From the NCBI GenBank assembly GCA_030654805.1, contig JAURWR010000089.1, positions 1-38,397 of the forward strand: a stretch of 38,397 nt of DNA, given 5' to 3'. A program made the position numbers and the translations under genes. The stretch comes from Burkholderiaceae bacterium. GTDB lineage: Bacteria; Pseudomonadota; Gammaproteobacteria; Burkholderiales; Burkholderiaceae_C. The notes beneath the pieces were generated by a model. That model worked only from the letters and a program-made list of their open reading frames with translations, was not told where the DNA came from and made no database searches. This document shows positions 7,742 through 15,669 of this stretch, piece after piece; within the stretch, counting starts at the first letter, position 1; the number at the start of each line of letters is the position of its first letter.

Positions 7742-8420
7742 GGTAGTCGTCGACGTGGCCGACCACACTGGCGAGGCAGTTCAGTAGGCCGTTGGCATCG
7801 CTGTCTACATCGGTGTAAGCCAGCGTTTGCCCGCAGTCGCGGAAGCTGAGTTCGCCATGGGCCAGCTTGTTGCGGCGGTTCTTGGTGGTCAGCAAGCTGG
7901 CATGGCTGAGGTGCGTGTCTTTGCCTTCTTCCAGGCTGGCGAAGCCGTAGTCCCGACCGATTTCGCGGATGCGCTTGCTGTCCACATTGCCTGAAAGCTG
8001 GTAGTTCTTGTTTTCCTTGGCGCGGATCTCGTAGTCACGAAGCCAGTGGTCAATGATGGTGCCGCCGCTGGGCACGGGTGCCGATTGGTCATTGATCTCA
8101 ACCCTGCTAGTACGAAACCGCTGCAGGATGTGGAGGTACATCTGCGGGTGCAGTTCATCCAGAACGGCACCGCTTTGTTTCACCGTGCGGTGAATGTCGG
8201 CGATGAGCTGTGTCATCGTTGCTTCCACCACGTTGTACAGCAGCAAGTAGGTGTTGGCCTTCAGCGTGTGGGTGAGTTCCATGTCCAGCGCAAAGGGCGC
8301 AGGCAGCGTCCGGGCGTGAAGTTCAGTCCCGCGTTCAAGCGCTGCTTGCAAGAACGCCAGGTAAGCCCGCACCTCGGTGGCACGGGCGTTCAACAGCGCG
8401 CAGCTGAGCGCGGTGGGCAT
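7668..8420 (-). CDS. HEPN nuclease, MAE_28990/MAE_18760-like
   Basis: A 250-residue, mostly helical protein. It contains the HEPN catalytic motif R-x4-H, seen as RRNKLAHGELSF (Arg183, His188), after a long helical N-terminal region with LKANTYLLLYNVVEATMTQ. HEPN proteins of this motif are typically metal-independent RNases in toxin and defence systems. I associate the overall layout (a YNVVEA helix, a variable middle, then K-x-RNKLAHG) with the MAE_28990/MAE_18760 family. It starts at the ATG of a TGATG overlap with the DUF262 stop, so the two are co-translated. Its Pro-rich tail (PPAAPAPPPPP) is coded by the strand opposite the methyltransferase 3' end and may be non-essential. Confidence 0.85.
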   Translation of the reverse strand: MPTALSCALLNARATEVRAYLAFLQAALERGTELHARTLPAPFALDMELTHTLKANTYLLLYNVVEATMTQLIADIHRTVKQSGAVLDELHPQMYLHILQRFRTSRVEINDQSAPVPSGGTIIDHWLRDYEIRAKENKNYQLSGNVDSKRIREIGRDYGFASLEEGKDTHLSHASLLTTKNRRNKLAHGELSFRDCGQTLAYTDVDSDANGLLNCLASVVGHVDDYLTRRLYLRVNALPPAAPAPPPPPT

Positions 8421-9604
8421 CAAGCTACCAAGCTGAGTTGTTCGGGGTCGGCCGGTGCGTCCAGGTTGGCGCTGGCTTCGAATTTGGCGGTGTCGCCGTC
8501 GTATTGGACGGGTCGACCCATCAGGTTGTCGCGCACAAACTGAACCCGGTTGACGACCTTGGGCCGTGAGTTGCTGGCGTCAGAGCGGGTGTGTTTGGTG
8601 AACTCGTCGCTTTCAAGCCAGGCGACGACGTTGTTCGGTGACAGTTCAGGCCGTTCTCGCAGGGCCAGCGTGGTGCCCACCGACAAGCACTCGAAGCGGA
8701 TACGAGCCACTGTGTTGGCGGTCGGCGACTTTCTGAAGCCGTTGGGAATGTGGCGCTTCACGAAGGCCAGCATGGCCTCAAATTCTTGGACGCTGGACGC
8801 TTCTGCTTGCCGGTCGTCGGCCTGGTTACGGGTCTTGAGGTAGTCGGTCAAGAACTTATCCACGCGCTTGGTGAACCTGGCGTAGTTGTCGCAGTAGGCG
8901 AAGTAGCGCAGTACCAGTTCAACGTGTTCGGCCCGGTCGGCCAGGGACTTGTTCACGGGGCAAAGCTCCAAGAACAATGTGTTTTTGGCACAGGCCTCCA
9001 CCACCTTCAGGAAAGGCCCGTCCAACGTGCCGCGGCGGGTTTCCATGCTCTCCAGTTTGGTGCCACCGCTGTTAAGGCGCTCAAACATCTCGCGCCGGGC
9101 CTCGTTGTCGGCCCGGCGCGTGAGCTCAATGACGCGCACCGTCTTGCGCTTGAAGCGCAACTGCCCAGGCAAAGAAAAGTCTTGCAACTTCAGGCCGTTG
9201 GCCAGGCTAACCTTCTCCAACTGCTCAAGCGTGAGCTTGTTTTGCAGGAAGTTGGCCAGCGTGCGCGTGCGCTGTGAACCGTCGAGGATTTCAAGGTGAC
9301 CGGCGCGGGGTCCTTCGGGCACGTCGGCTACGAACATATAGGGCACCGGCAGGTTCATCAGCAGCGACTCTATGAAACGCGACTGTTGCCGCGCCGACCA
9401 GATGAATTCGCGTTGGTAGTCCGGGATGAAGATTTCGGCCTCGTCCGTTTCCAGGCCGCAGGTGAACTTGTCCACCAGCACCTCAATGGGATATTCGCGA
9501 ATTTCGAAATCCGTCACCTTGCGGATGGCGTCGATCTGCTCATCAAGCCGATCTGCGAGAACTTTCGGAGTTTCACTGAGCAGTGGTGGGGCGTCTTGGG
9601 TCAT
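8420..9604 (-). CDS. DUF262 (GmrSD N-terminal-like) protein
   Basis: A 394-residue protein with a DUF262 domain, a ParB/sulfiredoxin-like nucleotide-binding fold found in Type IV restriction enzymes (GmrSD) and many defence loci. Signature elements are IPDYQREFIWSARQQSRFIESLL (about 60-82), ILDGSQRTRTLANF (about 106-119; the usual DGQQR is DGSQR here) and MFERLNSGGTKL (about 173-184). I see no HNH (DUF1524) motif in its C-terminal half, so the nuclease function may be supplied by the co-translated HEPN protein. The start ATG at 9604 directly follows the S24 repressor remnant. Likely role: NTP-dependent sensor or effector in a defence module; this is inference from family and context. Confidence 0.9.
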   Translation of the reverse strand: MTQDAPPLLSETPKVLADRLDEQIDAIRKVTDFEIREYPIEVLVDKFTCGLETDEAEIFIPDYQREFIWSARQQSRFIESLLMNLPVPYMFVADVPEGPRAGHLEILDGSQRTRTLANFLQNKLTLEQLEKVSLANGLKLQDFSLPGQLRFKRKTVRVIELTRRADNEARREMFERLNSGGTKLESMETRRGTLDGPFLKVVEACAKNTLFLELCPVNKSLADRAEHVELVLRYFAYCDNYARFTKRVDKFLTDYLKTRNQADDRQAEASSVQEFEAMLAFVKRHIPNGFRKSPTANTVARIRFECLSVGTTLALRERPELSPNNVVAWLESDEFTKHTRSDASNSRPKVVNRVQFVRDNLMGRPVQYDGDTAKFEASANLDAPADPEQLSLVA

Positions 9605-9631
9605 TGTGGTGGCCTGCGGCGAGTTCGGGTG

Positions 9632-9925
9632 TCAGTGCTCTCGCAGCGTTAGCCAAGCCTGAACGCGACCGCAAATGGTCCGATCGTTCTCAGCGGCCAG
9701 CTGCGGGTTGTGCTTGTCGTTGTCTGAACCCACGCGGATCTTGCGCGTGGCGACATCGGCTGAAAGGGGCTTGATGAGCGGTGCGTCGTTGAACATGAGA
9801 CGTAGATGCCATCAGTTTCGAAGCGTCGGTGCCGGTATCGACGAACGCCAGATCGCTTTCATTGATGGCCAAACTCATGCTATCACCGGCCACCATGACG
9901 GCTCGCGCTGACTCGAGGTTGGCAC
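9632..9925 (-). pseudogene. Decayed S24 (LexA/CI-like) repressor, C-terminal peptidase domain
   Basis: The minus strand holds pieces of an S24 autoprotease domain in three reading frames. First comes ARAVMVAGDSMSLAINESDL followed by AFVDTG, containing the catalytic-Ser motif GDSM. Then ETDGIYV appears after one frame change. Then MFNDAPLIKPLSADVATRKI runs on to the end IICGR-like TICGRVQAWLTLREH and a TGA at 9632. Joined, they follow the normal order of a LexA/CI-type C-terminal domain, so at least two indels have broken the gene between about 9795 and 9830. The DNA-binding N-terminus is not recognisable. It sits right behind the DUF262 gene and may once have regulated the island. Confidence 0.65.
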
Positions 9926-10259
9926 CCGGGCTTCGGCCACGTCGATGAGGCCCAGCACCATGGGGCGGTTCACCGCCTTGGCCGGCGGAAGGGCTTGGCG
10001 TTGAGCAGTGCGATGCGCTGGTGGCCGTCTCAGGGTGTCAACGAGTCCTTGCGTTCCTGGGTAGTTGCGAGCTGCAGTTCCGGGCGCCTGAACCGGACCG
10101 TCAGGAGCACCCGCAACTGGCCAACAGTGTGAGTTCGAGATGCAGTGACGGTGACATTGCCTCACGCAAAGAAGTGCCAGGACTTCGCGCGCACCGCACC
10201 AGGAATCTGTCGGGCTTGTGTGGTCGGGCCCGCGCCGTCAACCGAGGAGCCGGTGTGCC
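9926..10259. other. Degenerate right border of the island
   Basis: No credible intact gene. On the minus strand a short piece reads DGHQRIALLNAKP between stops at about 9980-10030, which recalls ParB-like proteins, but it is too short to assign. The sequence looks like decayed coding DNA continuing upstream of the S24 remnant. It ends where the high-GC TANGO2/NRDE gene stop codon appears at 10260. No inverted or direct repeat matching the left border was found by eye. Confidence 0.35.
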
Positions 10260-11147
10260 TCAGGTCGGCGCCCCGAAAACAGTCGGGTCCTGCTGCCATT
10301 CCTCGAGCACGCGGCCGCACAGCGCGCCGTCGGCGTCGAAGCTGCGCTCCTCGAAGTGCAGGCTGCCATCGCGCCCCATGATGAAGACGGTGCTGCTGCG
10401 TGTGCCCGGCTCGCCGCCGGCGACGAACACCGCCGAGCGGCGTTGCTCCTCGGCGCGATCGAGGCCGGTCTCGGGCAGCCCGGCGTCGGACGTGTGGCGA
10501 TCGGCCAGCATGATGAACGCGGCCTCGGCGATGTCGGCGGCGCGCAGTTCCTCGTCCGGCATCGGCAGCTCGCAACCGTACAGCGCTTGCGCATCGCGCA
10601 GGCGCGGGTAGCCATCGAGCAAGGTCGTGAAGCCGCCGACGGCCTTGATGTACGCACCAAACAAGGTGCCGAGCCGCTCGGTCTGCGGCCAGCGCTGGTC
10701 GAGCAGGCCGTTCGACAGCGTGTGCAGGCCTTCGGTCAGCGCGATCGGCAGGCGCGCGCGCGTCGCGGCGTAATGCGCCTGGCGCGGGTTGCCGACGATG
10801 AGATTGAACGGCGCATACGACCCCTTGTCGCGCATGAAGCGGCGAGCGAACACCACCGGGTCTTCGCCGGAAGCCAGGTACACCAGCGGCAGCTCACCCC
10901 GACTGGGCGCGTCGACCGGCGCTGGAGCCGCCTCGCGAAAACCGGTGACCAGCGCGAAGCGACCGCCCTCGCGGCTCACCGCGAGCCAGGTGCCCTGCCC
11001 TTGCAGATCGCGGCCGGCCAGCACGTCGGGGGGATCGGTCCACCACGCGGCCGGGGCCGTCGCTCGCGTCTGCTTTTCGGTGCGGTTGTAGAGCAGAACC
11101 AGCGGGAAATACGGGTGGGCTCGCCACGCGATGTCGACCACGCTCAT
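10260..11147 (-). CDS. TANGO2/NRDE-family protein, lacking its signature residues
   Basis: A 295-residue protein of the NRDE (TANGO2) family, whose biochemical role is unsettled. The family layout is clear: an N-terminal strand followed by AWRAHPYFPLVLLYNRTE, then VLAGRDLQGQGTWLAVSREG, RFALVTGFRE and FNLIVGNPRQAHYAA, ending in VFIMGRDGSLHFEERSFD. Two hallmark positions differ. The usual Cys at position 2 is Ser, and the name-giving NRDE is NRTE. The start at 11147 follows GAGGAG at good spacing. It is the last gene of the nif run, ten bases after the methyltransferase. Its link to nitrogen fixation is only positional. Confidence 0.88.
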   Translation of the reverse strand: MSVVDIAWRAHPYFPLVLLYNRTEKQTRATAPAAWWTDPPDVLAGRDLQGQGTWLAVSREGGRFALVTGFREAAPAPVDAPSRGELPLVYLASGEDPVVFARRFMRDKGSYAPFNLIVGNPRQAHYAATRARLPIALTEGLHTLSNGLLDQRWPQTERLGTLFGAYIKAVGGFTTLLDGYPRLRDAQALYGCELPMPDEELRAADIAEAAFIMLADRHTSDAGLPETGLDRAEEQRRSAVFVAGGEPGTRSSTVFIMGRDGSLHFEERSFDADGALCGRVLEEWQQDPTVFGAPT

Positions 11148-11157
11148 GGGCTTCTCC

Positions 11158-11949
11158 TCAGTTGTTCTTGAAAGCGACGGCCACCAGCTGCATCGCGTCG
11201 TGGCGGATTCCGTCGGGGCCGCGCAGGGCCTCGAGGCGACGCACGAGGTCGGCACGCGCACGAACGCGCAACAGCCGTGGCAGGTGCATCAGAAAGTGGC
11301 CCCAGGCGCTCGCCTGCATGTGTTCGAGCGCGCCCTCGCCCGTCGCATGCAGGAAGGTCTCCGGCCGTGCCTCGACGCGCACCGAGACCAGGCCGGCTCG
11401 ACGCAGCAAGCGATCCAGCTCGTCGGCGCCGACCGGGTAGCGGCGACTCTCCTGGGGCCAGGGGTGATCGACGTAGTCCGGCTCGGCCAGCAGCGCGTGC
11501 AGCAAACGCTCGGCCGGATGCGGATGCGCCGCCGAATGGGTCGCCAGACCGAGGCAGCCCCCAGGGGCCAGCAGGCGTGCGCATTCGGTCAGGGCAGCGG
11601 TGGCATCGGGCCAGGTGTGCAGCACGCCGTTGGCGACGATGGCGTCGAAGCTGCCTGCACCGAAGCGCCGCAGCGCAGACGGATCGCCGACCTGGAAACG
11701 CAGGTTGTGTCGGCCGCGCTGATGCGCGATCTGCACCCGCAGAGGCATCGCATCGAGCCCGAGCACTTCGCCGTTCGGGCCGACGCGTTCGACCAGGTGC
11801 TCGGCCAGCAACCCGATTCCGCAGCCGAGTTCGAGCACGCGCTGCCCCGGACGCAAACCCATGCGGTCGACCAGGGCGCAGCCGACCTTCAGCTGGCGAT
11901 CGACCGCCAGGCGCTCGTGGTGCGACGCCAGTGAGGGAGCGCAGTCCAC
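11158..11949 (-). CDS. Class I SAM-dependent methyltransferase
   Basis: A 263-residue small-molecule-type methyltransferase. SAM motif I is VLELGCGIGLLAEHL (about 43-57), followed by an acidic strand end (EVLGLDAMPLRV), then FDAIVANGVLHTWPDA and LLAPGGCLGLATHS. I chose the GTG start at 11949, five bases after the nifQ stop; the upstream extension of the frame is only the shadow of nifQ. No substrate can be inferred. It lies inside the nif operon between nifQ and the TANGO2 gene, so it is likely co-expressed with them. A DNA methyltransferase is unlikely, as no NPPY or PC motif is present. Confidence 0.85.
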   Translation of the reverse strand: MDCAPSLASHHERLAVDRQLKVGCALVDRMGLRPGQRVLELGCGIGLLAEHLVERVGPNGEVLGLDAMPLRVQIAHQRGRHNLRFQVGDPSALRRFGAGSFDAIVANGVLHTWPDATAALTECARLLAPGGCLGLATHSAAHPHPAERLLHALLAEPDYVDHPWPQESRRYPVGADELDRLLRRAGLVSVRVEARPETFLHATGEGALEHMQASAWGHFLMHLPRLLRVRARADLVRRLEALRGPDGIRHDAMQLVAVAFKNN

Positions 11950-11954
11950 CGGAT

Positions 11955-12644
11955 TCAGGAGGCGACCGCGTCTTCCGGCCCGAAGCAGTGCGCGTGGTCG
12001 CTGCACACGCTGCAACTCGGTGCGCGGCAGATCGAAAGTTCGGCCCGCTCGCACAGCTGCTTGTAAAGGAACTTCTTCCACTTCATGTCGCGGTCGTTGC
12101 GCGCCGCCAGCGCAGGGAACCAGCGCCCCATCAGCGCCGACAGCTCGCGCCTGGACGGCAGGTGCAGGTCCTGCCAGAGGTGGTTGTCGCCCAGGCTGGC
12201 CTGGCTCAGCGCATGAGCCAGCCAGAGAGCCTCCTCGCGGTCGACGCTTTCGGCGCCAGCGCCCGCCGTCAACAGGTCGACCAGGTCCTCGATTTCGTCG
12301 TATCGAGGTTCCGAACGAGACGCGTGTTGCAGCGCTGGCCAGTCGAGCGCCAGCAGCGCGTCCGCGTCCGGAAACCACCGCGCCATCAGCCGTCTCGTGG
12401 CAGAGGCACCCAGACCCGAGATCGGCAACAGATCGCAGCCGTGCGCCTCGAAGGCCGTTGCGAGCACACCGGCCATCGCCTGGATCTCGGGTGACTCCAC
12501 GGCGACAGCGCAGCTCATCAGGTCGTTCCAGATCGTCAGGCGCAAGCCCGTCGGCAGGGCGCCGTGCGCGCCGCCCAACGCCCGCTTGAGGTTGCGCCAG
12601 CGACCGACAGCCGAGGTCGGGTCGAGGTGTTGCAAGGTTTGCAT
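11955..12644 (-). CDS. nifQ: NifQ, molybdenum delivery for FeMo-cofactor
   Basis: NifQ is an Fe-S protein that provides molybdenum, in an Fe-Mo-S form, for FeMo-cofactor synthesis on NifEN. The 229-residue product has the diagnostic C-terminal cysteine cluster C-x4-C-x2-C-x5-C in ICRAPSCSVCSDHAHCFGPE, preceded by the conserved DRDMKWKKFLYKQLCERA. The N-terminal 150 residues are helical and variable. It starts 12 bases downstream of the fdxB stop, as in many proteobacterial nif clusters. With modABC in the same window, the whole route from molybdate import to cofactor insertion is nearly complete. Confidence 0.94.
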   Translation of the reverse strand: MQTLQHLDPTSAVGRWRNLKRALGGAHGALPTGLRLTIWNDLMSCAVAVESPEIQAMAGVLATAFEAHGCDLLPISGLGASATRRLMARWFPDADALLALDWPALQHASRSEPRYDEIEDLVDLLTAGAGAESVDREEALWLAHALSQASLGDNHLWQDLHLPSRRELSALMGRWFPALAARNDRDMKWKKFLYKQLCERAELSICRAPSCSVCSDHAHCFGPEDAVAS

Positions 12645-12656
12645 GGCAGTGGCTCC

Positions 12657-12965
12657 TCAGCCTTCCATCGGGCCGTGCGTGTAGCACTTCTTCGGACAAA
12701 TCTTCGAGCACGCGGTGCAGCCGATGCACAGCTCCTGGTGCGCGATGGTCATCACTTTCTTCTCGTACTCCTCGTCGTCGTCATCGTCGTCCTGCGAGAC
12801 ACCGACGCGTTCGCCGTTCTCGTCGAGGCCGACCATCGCGAGCACGCCGCGCGGACAGACCTTGAAGCAGCGGCCGCAGCCGATGCAGGTCTCTTCGTTG
12901 ATGTTCTGGACGAACTGGGGCGTCCAGGTTTCGCCGCTGGGCAGCGTCACTGAAAAACTACTCAT
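12657..12965 (-). CDS. fdxB: Nif-specific ferredoxin III (2[4Fe-4S])
   Basis: A 102-residue ferredoxin with two cluster motifs: CIGCGRCFKVCPRG (about 27-40) and CIGCTACSKICPKK (about 81-94). The spacing between them is enlarged by a strongly acidic loop with six Asp in a row followed by EEYEKK. The start MSSFSVTLPSGETWTPQF is typical of the nif-associated ferredoxin III family. It probably donates electrons during FeMo-cofactor assembly or to nitrogenase. It lies between the CCE_0567-type gene and nifQ with short gaps (25 and 12 bases). Confidence 0.92.
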   Translation of the reverse strand: MSSFSVTLPSGETWTPQFVQNINEETCIGCGRCFKVCPRGVLAMVGLDENGERVGVSQDDDDDDEEYEKKVMTIAHQELCIGCTACSKICPKKCYTHGPMEG

Positions 12966-12990
12966 GTCGATGCTCCGTGCGTCTGTGCGA

Positions 12991-13269
12991 TCAGGCCGGC
13001 GTCGCGGCGGCCAGTTGCTGGCGCACCGCCATCAGTGCGGCGTGTGCGTCGTGGGCCCGCTGCGCGATCTCGAGAATCTGCTCCCAGTTCGTCGGCAGTT
13101 CCTCGGACAGGTCGTGCAGGTCCATCTTGGCCTGCGTGGCCTTCGCATTGAGCTTCTTGGCCTGCGCTTTCAGGTCGTCTAGGTCAGCGACGCCGGGCTG
13201 CCCCAAGGCGCTGACGGCCCCCTCGGGGGGTACCGAACGAAGAGAGGTCGGGGGCTCCATGTCAGCCAT
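12991..13269 (-). CDS. CCE_0567-type (DUF683) small nif protein with repeat-derived N-terminus
   Basis: A 92-residue protein. Its conserved part is a two-helix hairpin, [20 protein letters not shown] then [21 protein letters not shown], as in the small metal-binding helical protein family (CCE_0567) that sits next to nifX in many diazotrophs. The first 25 or so residues ([20 protein letters not shown] and following) are unlike the family and are coded by a GC-rich repeat read in frame. The start at 13269 has a perfect GGAGGT eight bases upstream and overlaps the preceding stop (ATGGCTGA), so translation probably does begin there. Its function in cofactor assembly is unproven. Confidence 0.88.
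   Translation of the reverse strand: MADMEPPTSLRSVPPEGAVSALGQPGVADLDDLKAQAKKLNAKATQAKMDLHDLSEELPTNWEQILEIAQRAHDAHAALMAVRQQLAAATPA
13197..13257. repeat. GC-rich palindromic repeat inside a coding region
   Basis: The stretch from CCAAGGCGCTGACGGCC to GTCGGGGGCTCC contains a CCCCC-TC-GGGGG hairpin (13218-13229) followed by CCGAACGAAGAGAGG. It resembles the small hairpin repeats scattered between genes of Burkholderiales. It lies within the N-terminal codons of the CCE_0567-type gene without breaking the frame. Related but not identical elements are at about 32.3 and 35.1 kb. Confidence 0.5.
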
Positions 13270-13753
13270 AGTTCGCCACCTCCTTGTAGGTCTCGACCAT
13301 CGTGACGCCTTCGTTGACCAGCTTGTTGCCGGCCTCGGCGAGCTTGGCCAGGCTGGCGTAGCCGAAGCGGTGCACGTCGCGCAGGAAGCGGTTCACGACG
13401 ATCAGCCGGCCAGTGGTGAGCACGGCGCGGCCGAAGCCCTCGTGGCTCATCTTCATCATCGGACTGACCATGCAGCCGGTGGCGCGCTCGATCGACAGGC
13501 CGATCGCGTTGTGGAACAGGTCCAGTCGCCACAGCGTGTCGGGATCGGGGTCGCCCATCATCGGCAGCGCGCGTCGCTGCTCGGCGGTCAGGATGTAGGG
13601 CTCGAGCAGCTTGGCGTCGCTCTTGCCTTCCCAGGTGCCGTGCGTGTCTTGCGCGCGGATCTGCTTGATCAGCTCGCGGATGAACGGGTCTTGCAGCAGC
13701 TCCTCGTCGGTGGCGGGGACGCTGGCTGCTTCGACCACAGTGGCTTCACTCAT
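13262..13753 (-). CDS. NifX-associated nitrogen fixation protein (DUF269)
   Basis: A 163-residue protein of the NifX-associated family (DUF269), found almost only in nif clusters; its molecular role is not settled. Recognisable segments are [20 protein letters not shown] (about 22-41), a middle with [20 protein letters not shown], and [20 protein letters not shown] followed by [10 protein letters not shown]. The real start is the ATG at 13753, overlapping the nifX stop by four bases (ATGA); the longer upstream frame is a shadow of nifX. It is translationally coupled both to nifX and to the next gene. Confidence 0.93.
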   Translation of the reverse strand: MSEATVVEAASVPATDEELLQDPFIRELIKQIRAQDTHGTWEGKSDAKLLEPYILTAEQRRALPMMGDPDPDTLWRLDLFHNAIGLSIERATGCMVSPMMKMSHEGFGRAVLTTGRLIVVNRFLRDVHRFGYASLAKLAEAGNKLVNEGVTMVETYKEVANYG

Positions 13754-14166
13754 GACTTCACCTCTTCTTCGTCGTCTTCGAAATCGTGGACTTGCTCCTG
13801 CTCCTTCAGCAGCGCCTTGCGCAGCCAGGGCGGCGGGGTGCCCTTGAGCACCACCTGCATCTTGTCGAGCAGTTCGAGGATGGGCTCGGGCTGCGTCACC
13901 TTGATCGGGTGGATCTTGCTGGCCACCACGCGCGCCGCGGCCGAGCCGCCGATGGCGGCGACGTAGACGATCGCGCAGTCCTTGATGGCTTCGAGCTTGG
14001 GCGCGAGCTTGTCCTCGTTGCCGTCTTCGGCGAGGTCTTCGCCGAACGGGAAGGCCTGCACGAACTGGTAGCCGTCGGCGTCGATCTGGTAGACGGCGAG
14101 GTGCTTGGCCCAGCCGAAATGCGCATCGACGCGCTGCTGGTCCTGGGTGGCGAAGGCGATTTTCAT
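13750..14166 (-). CDS. nifX: NifX, FeMo-cofactor carrier protein
   Basis: NifX binds FeMo-cofactor precursors (NifB-co, VK cluster) between NifB, NifEN and nitrogenase. The 138-residue product starts [20 protein letters not shown], the usual NifX/NafY opening with HFG, and continues with [19 protein letters not shown] and [11 protein letters not shown], all typical. The tail is acidic ([11 protein letters not shown]). It lies 23 bases after nifN and overlaps the following gene by four bases. Confidence 0.95.
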   Translation of the reverse strand: MKIAFATQDQQRVDAHFGWAKHLAVYQIDADGYQFVQAFPFGEDLAEDGNEDKLAPKLEAIKDCAIVYVAAIGGSAAARVVASKIHPIKVTQPEPILELLDKMQVVLKGTPPPWLRKALLKEQEQVHDFEDDEEEVKS

Positions 14167-14189
14167 CAGGGCTCCTTGATGACTTGAAA

Positions 14190-15650
14190 TCAGACGCTGG
14201 AAGCAGTGGGTTCACTGCGGTGCAAGAGGCGCGGAATCTCGGCGCTGACGTGGGCCACGCCCGGTTCGGGAACGGTGCTGAACATCGGCATCGCCTGCCC
14301 GCGTGCCGCCGCCACCGCGGCTTCAGGCAACGGCCAGTGGTCGGGGCCGTGGTGCGGGATCTGTTCCATCAGCAGGTTGCCGACCTCGTACACCAGGTTG
14401 CGCGTGCCGCGATAGCCGACGTAGCACTTGTGGGCGTTGCCGATGCGATCGAAGGTCGGGATGCCCAGCCGGAACAACGGCTTGCCCAGCCGCTCGGCCG
14501 CCTGCCGCCCGTGCGAATGCGTCATCAGCAGATCGCAGCCGGTGGCCTTCGCCGCCTGCTCGAAGTCTTCGAGGTCGCCGATCACGACCTCGACCGCGGG
14601 CATGCGCGCCAGCAGAGACGAGGCTGTCGTCGTGACGCAGACCGCGAGCTCGGCGCCCATCTCGGCGAGGAAGCTGCCGACGGCGAACAGCAAGTCGGGC
14701 TCGGCGCCGAGCGCGACCTTGACATTGCCGAAGTGGAAGTGACCATCGAGCATCGCGTCGACGAGCTGGCTGCGCTGGCGACGCAGACGCTGCGGCGCAG
14801 CGCGGCCGGACAGCGTGCTGAGCAGCTGCACGAAGGCGTCGGTTGCGGTCAGGCCGGTGAGGCGATCGAACACCGTGAACGGCACGCCGCAGCGCGCTTG
14901 CAGCGCCTCGGCGGCGGTCCGCATCTGCTCGCCGATCGCCAGCGTGTGGACCGCACCGCCGATCTCCTGCAGCGCCTTCAACGGCGTGCCGCCGATCGTC
15001 GTGCCCAGCCAGTCGTCGGGGATGTGGCCGTCGAGCGAACCCGACACATCGGGCACGAACACCGGCTGCAGTCCGAAGGCCTCGATCAGCTCGCGCAGCT
15101 CTTCGATGTCGCCCGGCGTCAGGTGGCTGCCAGGCAGCACGTTGACGCAGCCTTCGCAGCGCGGCGTGTCGAGCTTCGGCACCTGCTTGACGAGCGTGGT
15201 CACCGCCTTGGCCCAGCCGTCCTGGAAGGCACCCGCGTAGTCGGGCGTCGAGACGTAGACGATCTCGGTGTCGGCCAGCTCGGGGTGCTTCTGGCGGGCC
15301 AGCGCGATGTAGCCGTCGACGTCGTCCCCCTTGGTCTCGGTGAGGCCCGTCGAGCAGATCGCGATGACCTGCGGCTTCGCGCGGCTGCGGATGTTGAGGA
15401 TCGCCTTCTCGATGTTGTCGTAGCCACCCATGATGGTGGTGGCCTCGTTCATCGCGGTGGTCTGCAGCGGGATCGCCTCCTTGAAGTGGCGCACCAGCAC
15501 CACCAGGCCGAACGAGGTGCAGCCCTGCGAGCCATGCATCACCGGCATGCACGACTCCAGCCCCATGAACGCGTAGCTGGCGCCCAGCGGCTGGCTCATC
15601 TTGAGCGGGTTGACCGTGCAGGCCTTCTTGGACTCGACGACGTGGGCCAT
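14190..15650 (-). CDS. nifN: Nitrogenase cofactor assembly protein NifN
   Basis: NifN, the beta-like subunit of the NifEN scaffold on which the iron-molybdenum cofactor is matured. The 486-residue product has the family N-terminus with [16 protein letters not shown], the P-cluster-type Cys regions [19 protein letters not shown] and [13 protein letters not shown], then [16 protein letters not shown] and, near the end, [20 protein letters not shown] followed by [11 protein letters not shown]. Length is normal. It follows nifE by 19 bases and precedes nifX by 23, so it belongs to the nifE operon. Confidence 0.97.
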   Translation of the reverse strand: MAHVVESKKACTVNPLKMSQPLGASYAFMGLESCMPVMHGSQGCTSFGLVVLVRHFKEAIPLQTTAMNEATTIMGGYDNIEKAILNIRSRAKPQVIAICSTGLTETKGDDVDGYIALARQKHPELADTEIVYVSTPDYAGAFQDGWAKAVTTLVKQVPKLDTPRCEGCVNVLPGSHLTPGDIEELRELIEAFGLQPVFVPDVSGSLDGHIPDDWLGTTIGGTPLKALQEIGGAVHTLAIGEQMRTAAEALQARCGVPFTVFDRLTGLTATDAFVQLLSTLSGRAAPQRLRRQRSQLVDAMLDGHFHFGNVKVALGAEPDLLFAVGSFLAEMGAELAVCVTTTASSLLARMPAVEVVIGDLEDFEQAAKATGCDLLMTHSHGRQAAERLGKPLFRLGIPTFDRIGNAHKCYVGYRGTRNLVYEVGNLLMEQIPHHGPDHWPLPEAAVAAARGQAMPMFSTVPEPGVAHVSAEIPRLLHRSEPTASSV

Positions 15651-15669
15651 GGTGATCTGCTCCGTCGGT

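Noticed and set aside
9926-10060. ParB-like fragment DGHQRIALLNAKP
   Set aside because: Too short and bounded by stops; it cannot be assigned to a family by eye.
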